A stretch of DNA of 64,000 nucleotides from Sphingomonas leidyi (GCF_011761945.1 NZ_JAASQV010000001.1:1984001-2048000); one strand, 5' to 3'. Shown: positions 34,984 to 43,907, counted from the first letter of the stretch. The notes: generated by a model not told the origin, from the sequence alone. Program-made: numbers and translations.

Positions 34984-36660
34984 TCAGCCGCTCCGGAACT
35001 GCTTGACTGCATGGTCTGCAGCCCGCGCCGTCAGCGCCATGAAGGTGAGAGACGGGTTCACGCAGGAGACGGATGCCATCTGCGCGCCGTCGGTGACGAA
35101 CAGGTTGGCGGCATCATGCGCCTGGCTCCATTTGTTCAGGACGGAGGAACGAGGGTCCGCGCCCATGCGCGCACCGCCCATTTCGTGGATGGCGTCGCCG
35201 GGCACATGCTCGTCTTCATAGCTCCTGACATTGGCCAGGCCCGCGGCCCTGAGCATCGCTTCGCCCTGCATGCGCGCATCGGACATCATCCGCAGCTCGT
35301 TCTCGCGGAATCGCACGTCGAAGCGCATCAGGGGCACACCGAAGCGATCGACCTTGTCCGGATGCAGCGACACGCGATTGTCTTCATAGGGAAGGCATTC
35401 GCCGAACGCGCCCATGCCGAACTTCCAGCCGCCATATTTGCGCATCCCGTGCTTCATCGACGCGCCGAAGCCGACCGGCGGCGCCGGGTCGCGCCGGGCG
35501 CTGCCCTGATAGCCATAGCCCCGCTTGAAGCCCGCCCCCTCGTCCCCGTCGAGATTGCGGAAACGGGGAATGTAGACGCCCCCGGGCCGGCGGCCATATT
35601 CGATGAACTCCTCCATCCCCGGTATGTCGCCGTCGATCGACACCCGGAAGATATGGTCCATCACATATTTGCCGAGCGTCCCGCTGGCATCGAAATGGCT
35701 GCGCCCGTTGCCGGCCGGGCGTGAATTCAGCAGGATCTGGTTCGAGGCCATCGCCGACGCGCAGAGGAACACCAGCCCGGCATCGACCACTTCCGCCTTT
35801 CCGGTCTTCGCATCGATGAACCGGACCCCCGTCACGCGCTTCTTCGCGGCGTCATATTCGAGGTTGGTCACCACCGCATCCGCACGCAAGGTCAGCCGAC
35901 CGGTCGCGCGCGCGGCCGGCAGCGTCACTGCCTGGGTCGAGAAATAGGCGCCGAACGAGCATCCGTTGCCGCACTGGTTGCGGAACTGGCATTTCGTCCG
36001 GTTCTGGTCCGGCTTGTCCTCGGTCAGGTTGGACAGGCGCGTATGGATGAGCTTGCGGCCGGGAAACTGCGTCTCGAGCCGCTGCTTGAGCCATTTCTCG
36101 GCGATGTTCATCGGCATCGGCGGCTGGAATTCGCTGTCCGGCAGATAGGGCAGGTTCTCGCGCGAGCCCGACACGCCGATATATTTCTCGACATAGCTGT
36201 ACCAGGGCGCAAGGTCGTCATAACGGATCGGCCAGTCCCCATCGATCCCTTCGCGCTTGTTCGCCTCGAAGTCCGCGGGGCTCCAGCGGAAGCTCCAGCG
36301 CCCCCAGATCAGCGACTTGCCGCCCACTGCGCCGGGCCGGATCCAGTAGAACTTGCTGCCTTCGTCAAAGGCATAGGGATTCAGCCGATCGTCGTTGTAG
36401 AAGGCTCGGTTGCTCGGCGAAACATAGCCGTGCTTCGCGATGAAATAATCGCTCTCGAGCAGGCCCGCGGGCATCATGTTGCGCGCCGGAATCTCATAGG
36501 CCGGCTTGCCGTCATAGGCATAGCCTTCGCCATGTTCGACCATCACGCCGCGATCGAGCATGAGAACGCGCAGCCCCTTTTCGGTGAGTTCCTTGGCGGC
36601 GAACCCGCCACTCACTCCCGATCCGATGACGATCGCGTCGAACCTGTTGGTCGCCACCAT
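34984..36660 (-). CDS. GMC flavoprotein, glucoside 3-dehydrogenase large subunit
   Basis: The 558-residue FAD enzyme has the Rossmann motif VIGSGVSGGFAAKELTEKG, GAVGGKSLIWGRWSFRW, a CQFRNQCGNGCSFGAY cysteine cluster, the catalytic His in IHEMGGARMG and the Asn in VSCVNPSLTFMAL. This matches the GMC large subunit of membrane-linked sugar dehydrogenases that oxidise C3-OH of glucosides. It has no signal peptide of its own; in this family export occurs with the twin-arginine small subunit, encoded two genes upstream. A cytochrome c gene in the operon would take the electrons. It is the last gene of the operon, 20 bases after the TIM-barrel stop, with a GGAGAGGGG Shine-Dalgarno. Confidence 0.9.
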   Translation of the reverse strand: MVATNRFDAIVIGSGVSGGFAAKELTEKGLRVLMLDRGVMVEHGEGYAYDGKPAYEIPARNMMPAGLLESDYFIAKHGYVSPSNRAFYNDDRLNPYAFDEGSKFYWIRPGAVGGKSLIWGRWSFRWSPADFEANKREGIDGDWPIRYDDLAPWYSYVEKYIGVSGSRENLPYLPDSEFQPPMPMNIAEKWLKQRLETQFPGRKLIHTRLSNLTEDKPDQNRTKCQFRNQCGNGCSFGAYFSTQAVTLPAARATGRLTLRADAVVTNLEYDAAKKRVTGVRFIDAKTGKAEVVDAGLVFLCASAMASNQILLNSRPAGNGRSHFDASGTLGKYVMDHIFRVSIDGDIPGMEEFIEYGRRPGGVYIPRFRNLDGDEGAGFKRGYGYQGSARRDPAPPVGFGASMKHGMRKYGGWKFGMGAFGECLPYEDNRVSLHPDKVDRFGVPLMRFDVRFRENELRMMSDARMQGEAMLRAAGLANVRSYEDEHVPGDAIHEMGGARMGADPRSSVLNKWSQAHDAANLFVTDGAQMASVSCVNPSLTFMALTARAADHAVKQFRSG

Positions 36661-36680
36661 GATTCCCCCTCTCCGTCCGG

Positions 36681-37526
36681 TCAGAAACGCAGCGCGCGCA
36701 GCGCCTGGTAGCTTGTCGTGATGTCGGGAATATAGGGCGCGGGCGCCCGATCATTCTCGACATAGAAGTGCCGGACGCCGGCACTTCCCTTCCGCTTGAA
36801 GAGCCCGGCGAAATCGATGGTGCCCTGCCCCACCGCGGCCATGCTGCGATCCGCGCGCATGTCCTTGACGTGATAGGCGTAGAGCCGCTGCGACAGCCGA
36901 TCGATCAGCGACGCCGGATCCTCGCCGGCATGCGCCGCCCAATAGAGATCGAGTTCGACCTTCACGAGCGCGGCGTCGGTCTCTCCGAGGAAGCGATCGT
37001 ACAGGCTGGTGCCACCGGGCCGGTTCGTGAACTCGAAATCGTGATTGTGATAGGCGAAGCCGAGCCCGGCCTTCTTCAGCTCTGCGGCGAAGCGATTGAA
37101 GTTCGGCAACGCCGCCCGCCAGCCCTGCTCGGTGCGGTGCTCGTCGGTCATATAGGGCAGCACGACCGTGTCGGCCCCAAGCGCCTTCGCCATCGTCACG
37201 GATCGGTCGAACTGCCCGAGCAGCGCGTCATAGCCGATATGGAGCGACGGGGCCTTCAGGCCGAGCCGGTCCATCGTCCCGCGCAACAGCGCGTGATCCA
37301 TGGCGTCATAGCCGCCGCCGCCGAATTCCACTTCGCGATAGCCGATGCGCGCGACTTGCTCGAGCGTGCCGACCGGATCCTTCGCGAAGATGTCGCGGAC
37401 CGTGTAGAGTTGGAGCCCGATCGCCTCGATCTGCGCGGCAGATGCCGGTGCGATCATGGCGTCGGCAAGGGAAAGCGCGGCGACACCGCCGGCGCCCGCG
37501 AGCAGGTTTCTACGGCTGACGATCAT
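36681..37526 (-). CDS. Exported TIM-barrel sugar isomerase/lyase-like protein
   Basis: The 281-residue protein starts MIVSRRNLLAGAGG, a twin-arginine signal. The barrel carries GLQLYTVRDIF, GYREVEFGGGGYDAM, HNHDFEF, VELDLYWAAHAGEDP and AYHVKDM, the metal-site pattern (Glu, Asp, His, Glu) of the xylose-isomerase-like/AP-endonuclease-2 superfamily. In 3-keto-glycoside operons members of this family act as lyases or hydratases on the 3-keto sugar. It overlaps the small-subunit gene by ATGA. The exact reaction is inferred. Confidence 0.85.
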   Translation of the reverse strand: MIVSRRNLLAGAGGVAALSLADAMIAPASAAQIEAIGLQLYTVRDIFAKDPVGTLEQVARIGYREVEFGGGGYDAMDHALLRGTMDRLGLKAPSLHIGYDALLGQFDRSVTMAKALGADTVVLPYMTDEHRTEQGWRAALPNFNRFAAELKKAGLGFAYHNHDFEFTNRPGGTSLYDRFLGETDAALVKVELDLYWAAHAGEDPASLIDRLSQRLYAYHVKDMRADRSMAAVGQGTIDFAGLFKRKGSAGVRHFYVENDRAPAPYIPDITTSYQALRALRF

Positions 37527-38092
37527 GCGGAATACACCTTGTTGACCTGGGAATAGGGGAAGGCGCCGTCATACTCGCCCGGCACCGGCAGATATTCGCG
37601 CTCCTGGGTGATGCCGATCTCGGACGTGTAGTAGCCGGCGATGACGAGCTGCCGGAACGCTTCGAAAAAGGCCTTGCCCAATGGCAGCTGGCCGTTCATC
37701 GCAAGGGTCAGGAGCGCATCCTGCTGCTCCGCGGTCGCCTGTGCGCCCGCGACCGCATAGTCCTGCAGGCTCCGTGCCTCGATCGCGTCGAGCCCGGCCA
37801 GGATCGGAACCCGGTCTGCCGGCTTCGCCCAGTCGGCGAGCAGCTTCTCGATAAAGGCGGGCACGCCCGCCGCGATCGCTCCCGGCGTGTCGGTCGTGGG
37901 AAGGACACGCTCGCTGAGCGCGGTCATCAGCGCGCGCTGGGGCGGCGTGAACACCGCTACGCTCGGCGGCCCTTCGCTGATCGCGGGCACGTTCGACCCT
38001 CTGCCCGCACGGGCGGCGCGGGCGAGCGGCGCGAACGCCGCCGCGCCGAACATGCCTACGACCCCGGCGAGCGCCGTCCGGCGATCGATCAT
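37523..38092 (-). CDS. Gluconate 2-dehydrogenase subunit 3-like protein (glucoside 3-dehydrogenase small subunit)
   Basis: The 189-residue protein starts MIDRRTALAGVVGMFGAAAFAP, a twin-arginine signal. The mature part matches the subunit-3 family: FTPPQRALMTALSERVLPTTDTPGA near the N-terminus, DYAVAGAQ in the middle and FRQLVIAGYYTSEIG toward the C-terminus. In this family the small subunit escorts the GMC flavoprotein to the periplasm. The start ATG overlaps the DUF1080 stop; an upstream open frame lies inside that gene. Together with the GMC and cytochrome c genes it completes the dehydrogenase. Confidence 0.88.
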   Translation of the reverse strand: MIDRRTALAGVVGMFGAAAFAPLARAARAGRGSNVPAISEGPPSVAVFTPPQRALMTALSERVLPTTDTPGAIAAGVPAFIEKLLADWAKPADRVPILAGLDAIEARSLQDYAVAGAQATAEQQDALLTLAMNGQLPLGKAFFEAFRQLVIAGYYTSEIGITQEREYLPVPGEYDGAFPYSQVNKVYSA

Positions 38093-38910
38093 TTCGCCTC
38101 TCCCGGAAGGTCCTGCGCGATCGCGGCCTCGGGCAATGGGCGCACCCAGATGTTGCGGAACGAAACCGGCGAACCATGATCCTGCAACAGCAGCGGCGCC
38201 GCGTCGCCATGCGCCTGATAGCCGGCGACCTTGCGCCAGACCGTGGTGCCCAGCAGCGCCTGATGGTTCTGCACCAGCACGCCGTTCAGCAGAACCGTGA
38301 CATAGGCGGGGCGCAGCAGCTTCCCGTCCGCCGCGAAGCGCGGACGCTCGAACAGGATGTCGTAGCTCTGCCACGCGCCGGGCTTGCGCGCGGCGTTCAC
38401 CAGCGGCGGCTTCCAGCCATAGACGGCCCCCACCGTCCCGTCGGCATAGGTCGGGTTCCGATAGCCGTCGAGGATCTGGACCTCATAGCGCTGCATGAAC
38501 CAGACGCCGCTGTTGCCCCGGTCCTGCGACGTGCCCGACGGCGGGTTGGGCGCGCGGAACTCGAGGTGAAGCTGGACGTCGCCAAAGCCTTGGCGCGAGA
38601 CGAGATTGCTCTCCCTGGCGCCCTGTGCCCGGGCCGGAACCGTCATCACGCCATTCTCGACGTGCCAGGGCGCGGCTTCGGCCTGCCATGCGTCGGCCGC
38701 GAGCACGACCGCATCGGAAGGCGCCCCGCCCGGCATCGCGGCCGGCGTGGTCACCGCCGGCGCCGGCCGGTCGGCGTCATGGACCCGCCATTTGCCGTCC
38801 GGCAGCATCGGCGTATCCCTGAAGCCGGGCTTCTCCTGGGCAAAGGCCAGCACCCCCGTCATCGCGACCAGCCCCGCCGCAAGGCATCCCGCCAAGCGCA
38901 TACGCGTCAT
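38089..38910 (-). CDS. DUF1080 (3-keto-disaccharide hydrolase domain) exported protein
   Basis: The 273-residue protein starts MTRMRLAGCLAAGLVAMTGVLAFA, a signal peptide, possibly lipidated or simply cleaved. A single DUF1080 jelly roll follows: WHVENGVMTVPARA, DVQLHLEFRAPN, DRGNSGVWFMQRYEVQILDGY and HGSPVSFRNIWVRPL. DUF1080 proteins have been shown to hydrolyse 3-keto-glycosides in other bacteria, giving a 3-keto sugar and aglycone. This fits the dehydrogenase encoded beside it. An AAGGAGG site precedes the start, and ATGA overlaps occur at both ends. Confidence 0.88.
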   Translation of the reverse strand: MTRMRLAGCLAAGLVAMTGVLAFAQEKPGFRDTPMLPDGKWRVHDADRPAPAVTTPAAMPGGAPSDAVVLAADAWQAEAAPWHVENGVMTVPARAQGARESNLVSRQGFGDVQLHLEFRAPNPPSGTSQDRGNSGVWFMQRYEVQILDGYRNPTYADGTVGAVYGWKPPLVNAARKPGAWQSYDILFERPRFAADGKLLRPAYVTVLLNGVLVQNHQALLGTTVWRKVAGYQAHGDAAPLLLQDHGSPVSFRNIWVRPLPEAAIAQDLPGEAK

Positions 38911-39845
38911 ACGTCCCCTCCTTGTCGATCGATTTGGCGATAGGCTGCGATCAGGCGATCCTCACCCGCCCGGCCCGGCAGCGAATTGCCATGCTCCATG
39001 CCGATCACGCCGGCATAGCGCCGGGAGCGGAGCCAGCGGACGATTGAGGCATAGTTGATTTCGCCGGTCCCCGGCTCGTTGCGGCCGGGATTGTCGCCGA
39101 ACTGGATATAGCCGACCTCGTTCCAGCACATCTCGAGCGTCGGGATCAGATTCCCCGACTGGATCTGCTCGTGATAGAGATCCGCCAGGATTTTCACGGC
39201 CGGGCTGTTCACGCCCCGCGCGACGGCATAGCCCTGCGCGACCGTCTGCATGTACACGCCCGGATGATTGGTCCGCGTGTTCAGCGGTTCCATCACCATC
39301 GCGATCCCGTGCGGCACGACGATGTCGCCGGCCCGGCGCATCACGTCGATGACGCGGGCGGTCTGGATATCGACCGGCACCTTCGGATCCATGAAGCCCG
39401 TGACCACGGTCATGCGCGTGGCGTCGAGGCGCTTGGCGACCTCGATCGACGTGCGGATGTCCGCCAGGAACGCCTCGCGCTCGGCATCGTCATTTGCGCC
39501 GAGCAGCGGCCGCGACTGCGCCCATTTCGGCATGCTGGCGACGAACACGCCCATCTTCATGCCGCGCCGGGACAGCGCCCTCGCCATCTTCTCCTGCTCG
39601 GCAATCGGGCGGCTGCGCGCCTCATTGTCCTCCCAGGCGGTGAAACCCTGATCGGCGGCATAGGCGATCTGCTCGATCAGCCCGCCACGACTGGCGAAGC
39701 TGCCCTCGTGCGGCGCAAAGCCGAGCGAGAAGCGCGCCGCGTTCGAGCCCTGGCCGCCCCTGCCCCCGGTCATCGCCATCGCCGATGAGGCCGCGCCCGC
39801 CGCGCCTGTGGCGAGCACCGTCCTGCGGGTGACGGCACCGGTCAC
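38907..39845 (-). CDS. Exported TIM-barrel hydroxypyruvate-isomerase-like protein
   Basis: The 312-residue protein has a twin-arginine start (VTRRTVLATGAAGAAS). The barrel contains FSLGFAPHEGSF, VFVASMPKWA, VTGFMDPKVP, IAMVMEPLNT (metal Glu), ADLYHEQIQ (Asp/His) and GVIGMEHGNSLPG (Glu), the layout of the Hyi/xylose-isomerase-like superfamily. It is the second of three such proteins in the operon and, like the 281-residue one, is exported. A role in rearranging or cleaving 3-keto sugars in the periplasm is inferred. Confidence 0.83.
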   Translation of the reverse strand: MTGAVTRRTVLATGAAGAASSAMAMTGGRGGQGSNAARFSLGFAPHEGSFASRGGLIEQIAYAADQGFTAWEDNEARSRPIAEQEKMARALSRRGMKMGVFVASMPKWAQSRPLLGANDDAEREAFLADIRTSIEVAKRLDATRMTVVTGFMDPKVPVDIQTARVIDVMRRAGDIVVPHGIAMVMEPLNTRTNHPGVYMQTVAQGYAVARGVNSPAVKILADLYHEQIQSGNLIPTLEMCWNEVGYIQFGDNPGRNEPGTGEINYASIVRWLRSRRYAGVIGMEHGNSLPGRAGEDRLIAAYRQIDRQGGDV

Positions 39846-40231
39846 TTGCCGCTCCCGGCCTTGAGATATGCGATGATCGCCGCGCGCTTCACCGGATCGG
39901 TCATGCCGATGGGCATGCGCGATCCGGGGATCTTCTTGCCCGGCGCGGCGAGATACTCGTCGAGCGTCTTCTCATCCCAGCGCAGCTTCGAGTTCTTCAT
40001 CGCCGGCGAATAGTTGAAGTCGGGCCCGGTACCGGCCATCCGCCCCACCACGCCATGGAGATTGGGCCCAACGCCGTTCTTGCCGCCCTTCTCGACGGTA
40101 TGGCAGGCGCGGCAGGCATTGAATGCAGGCGGCGGCGTGGGGGCCGCGGTCTGCGCGACGGTGGGAACGCTCGCGATCGTCAGCGCCGCTGCAGCGACGC
40201 TTCCCGCTCCCAGGCACACGAGAAGCTTCAT
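39842..40231 (-). CDS. Periplasmic class I cytochrome c
   Basis: The 129-residue protein has a signal peptide (cleavage near residue 27, SVPTVAQ), one heme site CRACH (residues 40-44), GVGPNLHGVVGR after it, and the axial Met in SRMPIGM. This is a small mono-heme cytochrome of the c2/cy type. Its place in the operon suggests it accepts electrons from the GMC flavoprotein and passes them to the oxidase. ATGA overlaps both sides. Confidence 0.93.
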   Translation of the reverse strand: MKLLVCLGAGSVAAAALTIASVPTVAQTAAPTPPPAFNACRACHTVEKGGKNGVGPNLHGVVGRMAGTGPDFNYSPAMKNSKLRWDEKTLDEYLAAPGKKIPGSRMPIGMTDPVKRAAIIAYLKAGSGK

Positions 40232-41376
40232 TCTTTCTCTCCCGGATCAATCCTTGTCCATTTCCGGTCCGATGCCGCATTGGCGACTACCGCCTCGATG
40301 AACCGCATCGTGCGCAGCCCATCGGCAACACCGGGAAACCAGCGATCCCCGCCGCCACGGATCGCCGCGGCAAGGGCGCGATACAGGTTGGCGAAAGCCT
40401 CGACATAGCCTTCGGGATGGCCGGACGGGGTGCGCAGCAGACGCATCGTGCAGACGTCCAGCTCCGGCCCGCCGGCACGCAGGATCTCGGTCGGGCGGTC
40501 GAGCCAGCGCAGGATCAGCGTATTGGGCTCCATCTGCGCCCATTCGATGCCGCCGCGCTCGCCATGGATGCGCAGCTTCAGTCCATTCTCCTCGCCCGCC
40601 GCCACCTGGCTGGCCTTGAGCAGGCCACGCGCCCCGCCCGCGAAACGCAGCAGGGCGCCGACATCGTCGTCGAGCCGGCGGCCCGGCACATGGGTGGCGA
40701 GATCGGCGGACACCGCCTCCACCCGCAATCCGGAGACATGCTCGGCAAGCTGGAAGGCATGCGTGCCGATATCGCCAAGACATCCGCCAGGCCCGGCGCG
40801 CGCCGGATCCGTCCGCCATTCGGCCTGCTTGTTGCCATCGCCGTCGATGGGCAGGCTGAGCCAGCCTTGCAGATACTCGACCTGGACGAGCCGGATCGCG
40901 CCCAGATCGCCCCGCGCGATCCTGACGCGCGCCTCCTCGACGAGCGGATAGCCGCTATAGGTGAAGGCCAGCGCGAAGCGGCACCCGCTCCTCCCGGCGG
41001 CTTCGCCGATGGCCTGGGCTTCCGCGACGCTCATCGCCATCGGCTTCTCGCAGAAGACATGGAAACCGGCATCGAGCGCGGCGATCGCCATCGGCGCGTG
41101 GAGATGGTTGGGCGTCACGATCGCCAGCGCATCCATGCGCTCCCCGGCAGGCAGCGCGCGTTCCCGCGCGATCATCGCCGCGATCGATGCGTAGACGCGC
41201 CGCGGGTCGAGCCCCAGTGCCTCGCCGGTCCGCGCACTGCGCCCTTCGTCCGTGCTAAAGGCTCCGGCGACCAGCCGCCAATCGCCGTCAAGCGCCGCGG
41301 CCATCCGGTGGACCGCGCCGATAAAGGCGCCTTCCCCGCCACCCACCATGCCAAGTCGAAGCGCGTGCCGAGCCAT
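40228..41376 (-). CDS. Gfo/Idh/MocA-family sugar oxidoreductase
   Basis: The 382-residue cytoplasmic protein has the Rossmann start RLGMVGGGEGAFIGAVHR and the family motif HVFCEKPMAM with the conserved Lys. The C-terminal domain contains GGCLGDIGTHAFQLAEHVSG. Such enzymes reduce or oxidise keto-sugars with NAD(P); here it could reduce a 3-keto sugar to the parent hexose. The chosen start is the first ATG that matches the family N-terminus; the open frame continues upstream without a better start. It overlaps the cytochrome start by ATGA. Confidence 0.9.
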   Translation of the reverse strand: MARHALRLGMVGGGEGAFIGAVHRMAAALDGDWRLVAGAFSTDEGRSARTGEALGLDPRRVYASIAAMIARERALPAGERMDALAIVTPNHLHAPMAIAALDAGFHVFCEKPMAMSVAEAQAIGEAAGRSGCRFALAFTYSGYPLVEEARVRIARGDLGAIRLVQVEYLQGWLSLPIDGDGNKQAEWRTDPARAGPGGCLGDIGTHAFQLAEHVSGLRVEAVSADLATHVPGRRLDDDVGALLRFAGGARGLLKASQVAAGEENGLKLRIHGERGGIEWAQMEPNTLILRWLDRPTEILRAGGPELDVCTMRLLRTPSGHPEGYVEAFANLYRALAAAIRGGGDRWFPGVADGLRTMRFIEAVVANAASDRKWTRIDPGEKE

Positions 41377-41408
41377 GAAACGCCTATTCCCAACCGACGA
41401 GTTCGAAT

Positions 41409-42473
41409 TCAGTCCTGCCGCGGTGAAAGCCCCAGCAGCGCACGGATCGCGTCCCGATCGACACCGCTCGCCGCGAAATCGTCGAACGGACGCTCGGTCA
41501 CGCGAATGATGTGATCGCGAATGAAGGGCGCGCCTTCGCGCGCGCCGTCCTCGGACCGCTTGAGCGCGCATTCCCATTCGAGCACGGCCCAGCCCGCATA
41601 GCCATATTGCGCCAGCTTGCTGAAGATGCCGACGAAATCGACCTGTCCGTCGCCCAGCGAGCGGAAGCGGCCGGCGCGGTTCACCCAGCTCTCATAGCCG
41701 CCATAGACGCCCGTCCGCCCGGTCGGGTTGAACTCGGCATCCTTCACATGGAAGCATGCGATGCGGTCATGATAGCGGTCGATGAAGTCGAGATAGTCGA
41801 GCTGCTGCAATACATAGTGCGACGGATCGAACAGGATGCGCGCGCGGGGATGGTTGCCGACCGCCTCGAGGAAACGCTCCCAGGTCGCACCGTCATGGAT
41901 ATCCTCGCCCGGATGGATCTCGAAGGCGCAGTCGACCCCCGCTTCCTCGAACACATCGAGGATCGGCCTCCAGCGCCGCGCAAGCTCGGCAAACGCTTCC
42001 TCGACCAGCCCCGCCGGTCGCTGCGGCCAGGGATAGACATAGGGCCAGGCCAGCGCGCCCGAAAAGGTCGCATGCGCGCCCAGCCCGAGATTGGCGCTTG
42101 CCCTTGCCGCGAGCTTGACCTGCTCGACCGCCCAGGCCTGGCGCTCCGCCGACTTGCCGCGCAGCTCGGCCGGCGCGAACCCGTCGAAGAGCGAGTCATA
42201 GGCTGGATGGACCGCGACGAGCTGCCCCTGCAGGTGTGTCGAAAGCTCGGTCGGCTCCACACCGAACCGGGCGAGCCCGCCGCGCAGGTCGTCGCAATAG
42301 GCCTTGCTCTCGGCAGCCAGGCGCAGGTCGATCAGCCGTGGATCGCAGGGAATCTGGATTCCGGCATAGCCGAGATCCCCCGCCCATTTCGCCAGCCCGT
42401 CCAGCGTATCGAACGGCGCCGTATCGCCCAGGAACTGGGCGAGGAAGATCGCCGGCCCCTGCATCCCGCTCAC
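41409..42473 (-). CDS. Cytoplasmic TIM-barrel sugar isomerase/epimerase
   Basis: The 354-residue protein has no signal. It shows GYAGIQIPCDPRLIDL, STHLQGQLVAVHPAYD, AFEIHPGEDIHDG (metal Glu), ILFDPSHYVLQQLDYL (Asp/His), CFHVKDAEF and AVLEWECALK, the xylose-isomerase-like superfamily pattern. A GTG start overlapping the permease stop (GTGA) has a GGGGAGG site six to seven bases upstream. It is preferred to the ATG nine bases on, which lacks a properly spaced site. It is the third such barrel in the operon and the only cytoplasmic one. An isomerase or 3-keto-sugar hydratase/lyase role is inferred. Confidence 0.83.
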   Translation of the reverse strand: MSGMQGPAIFLAQFLGDTAPFDTLDGLAKWAGDLGYAGIQIPCDPRLIDLRLAAESKAYCDDLRGGLARFGVEPTELSTHLQGQLVAVHPAYDSLFDGFAPAELRGKSAERQAWAVEQVKLAARASANLGLGAHATFSGALAWPYVYPWPQRPAGLVEEAFAELARRWRPILDVFEEAGVDCAFEIHPGEDIHDGATWERFLEAVGNHPRARILFDPSHYVLQQLDYLDFIDRYHDRIACFHVKDAEFNPTGRTGVYGGYESWVNRAGRFRSLGDGQVDFVGIFSKLAQYGYAGWAVLEWECALKRSEDGAREGAPFIRDHIIRVTERPFDDFAASGVDRDAIRALLGLSPRQD

Positions 42474-43723
42474 GCCGCGGCCTCCCCTCGGCTGTCGTCC
42501 TGGAAGAAGAGCTGGAACAGCACGGCGATGACGGCAGCCGCGATCGCCGGATACCACCACATGTGCTGCCAGTCGGCGATGGTCTGCGCCGCCGGCAACT
42601 GCGCATAGAGCAGCCCGCCGATCTGCGAGCCGAGCAGCATGCCGACGCCATAGGTGAACAGCGTCAGCATGCCCTGCGCCTGGGCGTTGACGCCCTTGGG
42701 CGAGGCGATGGTGCCGGTATAGATCGCGCCGGCAACGAAGAAGAAGTCGTAGCACACGCCGTGCAGCGCCACGCCGAGATAGATGGCCCAGAGCGAACCG
42801 CCGCCGTCACCGATCGCGAACAACGCGTAGCGCAGGGCCCAGGCCGCCATGCCGACCAGCAGCAGCGGCTTCACGCCGAACCGGCGATAGAGCCAGGGCA
42901 TGGAGAACATGAAGACCAGCTCGGACATCTGCCCGATGGCCATCGTACCGCCGACATTCTCGATGCCCGCCGCACCAAGATAGGCAGAGGCATAGGCGTA
43001 GTACATTGCCAGCGGGACCGAGATCAGCGTCGCCGCGAGGATGAAGATCAGATAGGATCGCTGCCGCATCAGGCCGAACGCTTCGACGCACAGCACTTGA
43101 CGTACCAGCCCCGCATCGCGCGGCGCGTCGGGCTCGACGTTCGGCAGGGTCAGGCTGTAGAGGCCGAGCGCGATGGAGACGATGGCGGCAACGCGGAATA
43201 TCTCCGGGCTGGCCGACAGGCCCATCCAGCCGATGATCAGGCCCGCGACGATCCAGCCCAGCGTGCCGAACGCGCGGACGAAGGGAAACCGGTCCGCACG
43301 CTCGCCGAAGCTCTTCAGCGCGATCGTGTTCGCGAGGCCGACCGTCGGCATGTAGAGGATCATATAGCCGAGCAGCAGCCAGACGAAGGTGCCGCCGGTT
43401 TCCGGCTTCACCAGCAACGGCATCGCCAGCAGGATCGCACCGCCGACCAGATGAAGCGCTACCATCAGCGCCCTGGGACTCAGATAGCGAGTCGCGGCCA
43501 TGCCGAGCAGGAAGGATCCGGCGATCGACGCGATCGGCCCTACCGAAAAGGCATTGGCGATGAGGCTGCCGATCCCGACGGTCTGCATCACCAGGCCAAG
43601 CGTAACGTTCCAGGCGCCCCAGACGAAGAACTGCATGAACATGAGTGCGCTCAGGCGCCCCATCAGCATGCCCGATGCCGGACGCCGCGACGCATCCAGC
43701 GCATCCTTGCCCAAGCTGGCCAT
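42470..43723 (-). CDS. MFS permease of the nucleoside:H+ symporter type
   Basis: The 417-residue inner-membrane protein has about twelve hydrophobic segments. MQFFVWGAWNVTLGLVMQT in helix 1, RAFGTLGWIVAGLIIGWMG in helix 5 and FTYGVGMLLGSQIGGLLY near the end are typical of the NupG/YegT-like family. Such permeases occur at the head of 3-keto-glycoside operons and probably import the cleaved sugar. It is the first gene of this operon; the upstream region holds a short palindrome. Confidence 0.87.
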   Translation of the reverse strand: MASLGKDALDASRRPASGMLMGRLSALMFMQFFVWGAWNVTLGLVMQTVGIGSLIANAFSVGPIASIAGSFLLGMAATRYLSPRALMVALHLVGGAILLAMPLLVKPETGGTFVWLLLGYMILYMPTVGLANTIALKSFGERADRFPFVRAFGTLGWIVAGLIIGWMGLSASPEIFRVAAIVSIALGLYSLTLPNVEPDAPRDAGLVRQVLCVEAFGLMRQRSYLIFILAATLISVPLAMYYAYASAYLGAAGIENVGGTMAIGQMSELVFMFSMPWLYRRFGVKPLLLVGMAAWALRYALFAIGDGGGSLWAIYLGVALHGVCYDFFFVAGAIYTGTIASPKGVNAQAQGMLTLFTYGVGMLLGSQIGGLLYAQLPAAQTIADWQHMWWYPAIAAAVIAVLFQLFFQDDSRGEAAA

Positions 43724-43785
43724 GCGCCCCTCTCCCCTTGCCGCAGTCTTCCTGCCTGCGCCCAGGCTACGCAGGTCAAAAGTCT

Positions 43786-43801
43786 GTGTAAAGGATTACA
43801 C
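43786..43801. promoter_or_regulatory. Palindrome upstream of the 3-keto-glycoside operon, candidate operator
   Basis: A perfect inverted repeat GTGTAA-AGGA-TTACAC lies 63 bases before the permease start. The TGTAA...TTACA arms resemble LacI-family operators, though the usual central CG is GG here. No LacI gene is present in the window, so the regulator would have to be elsewhere. Confidence 0.5.
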
Positions 43802-43907
43802 GCCGAAATCGCGGCAGGGCGCGCCGGTTCGCGCATCGAGCGCGGCGAGCCGGGCATCGATCGCATCCCTGCCATCGGCGTCCCTCCCCCCGGCCAGACC
43901 GCATTGG

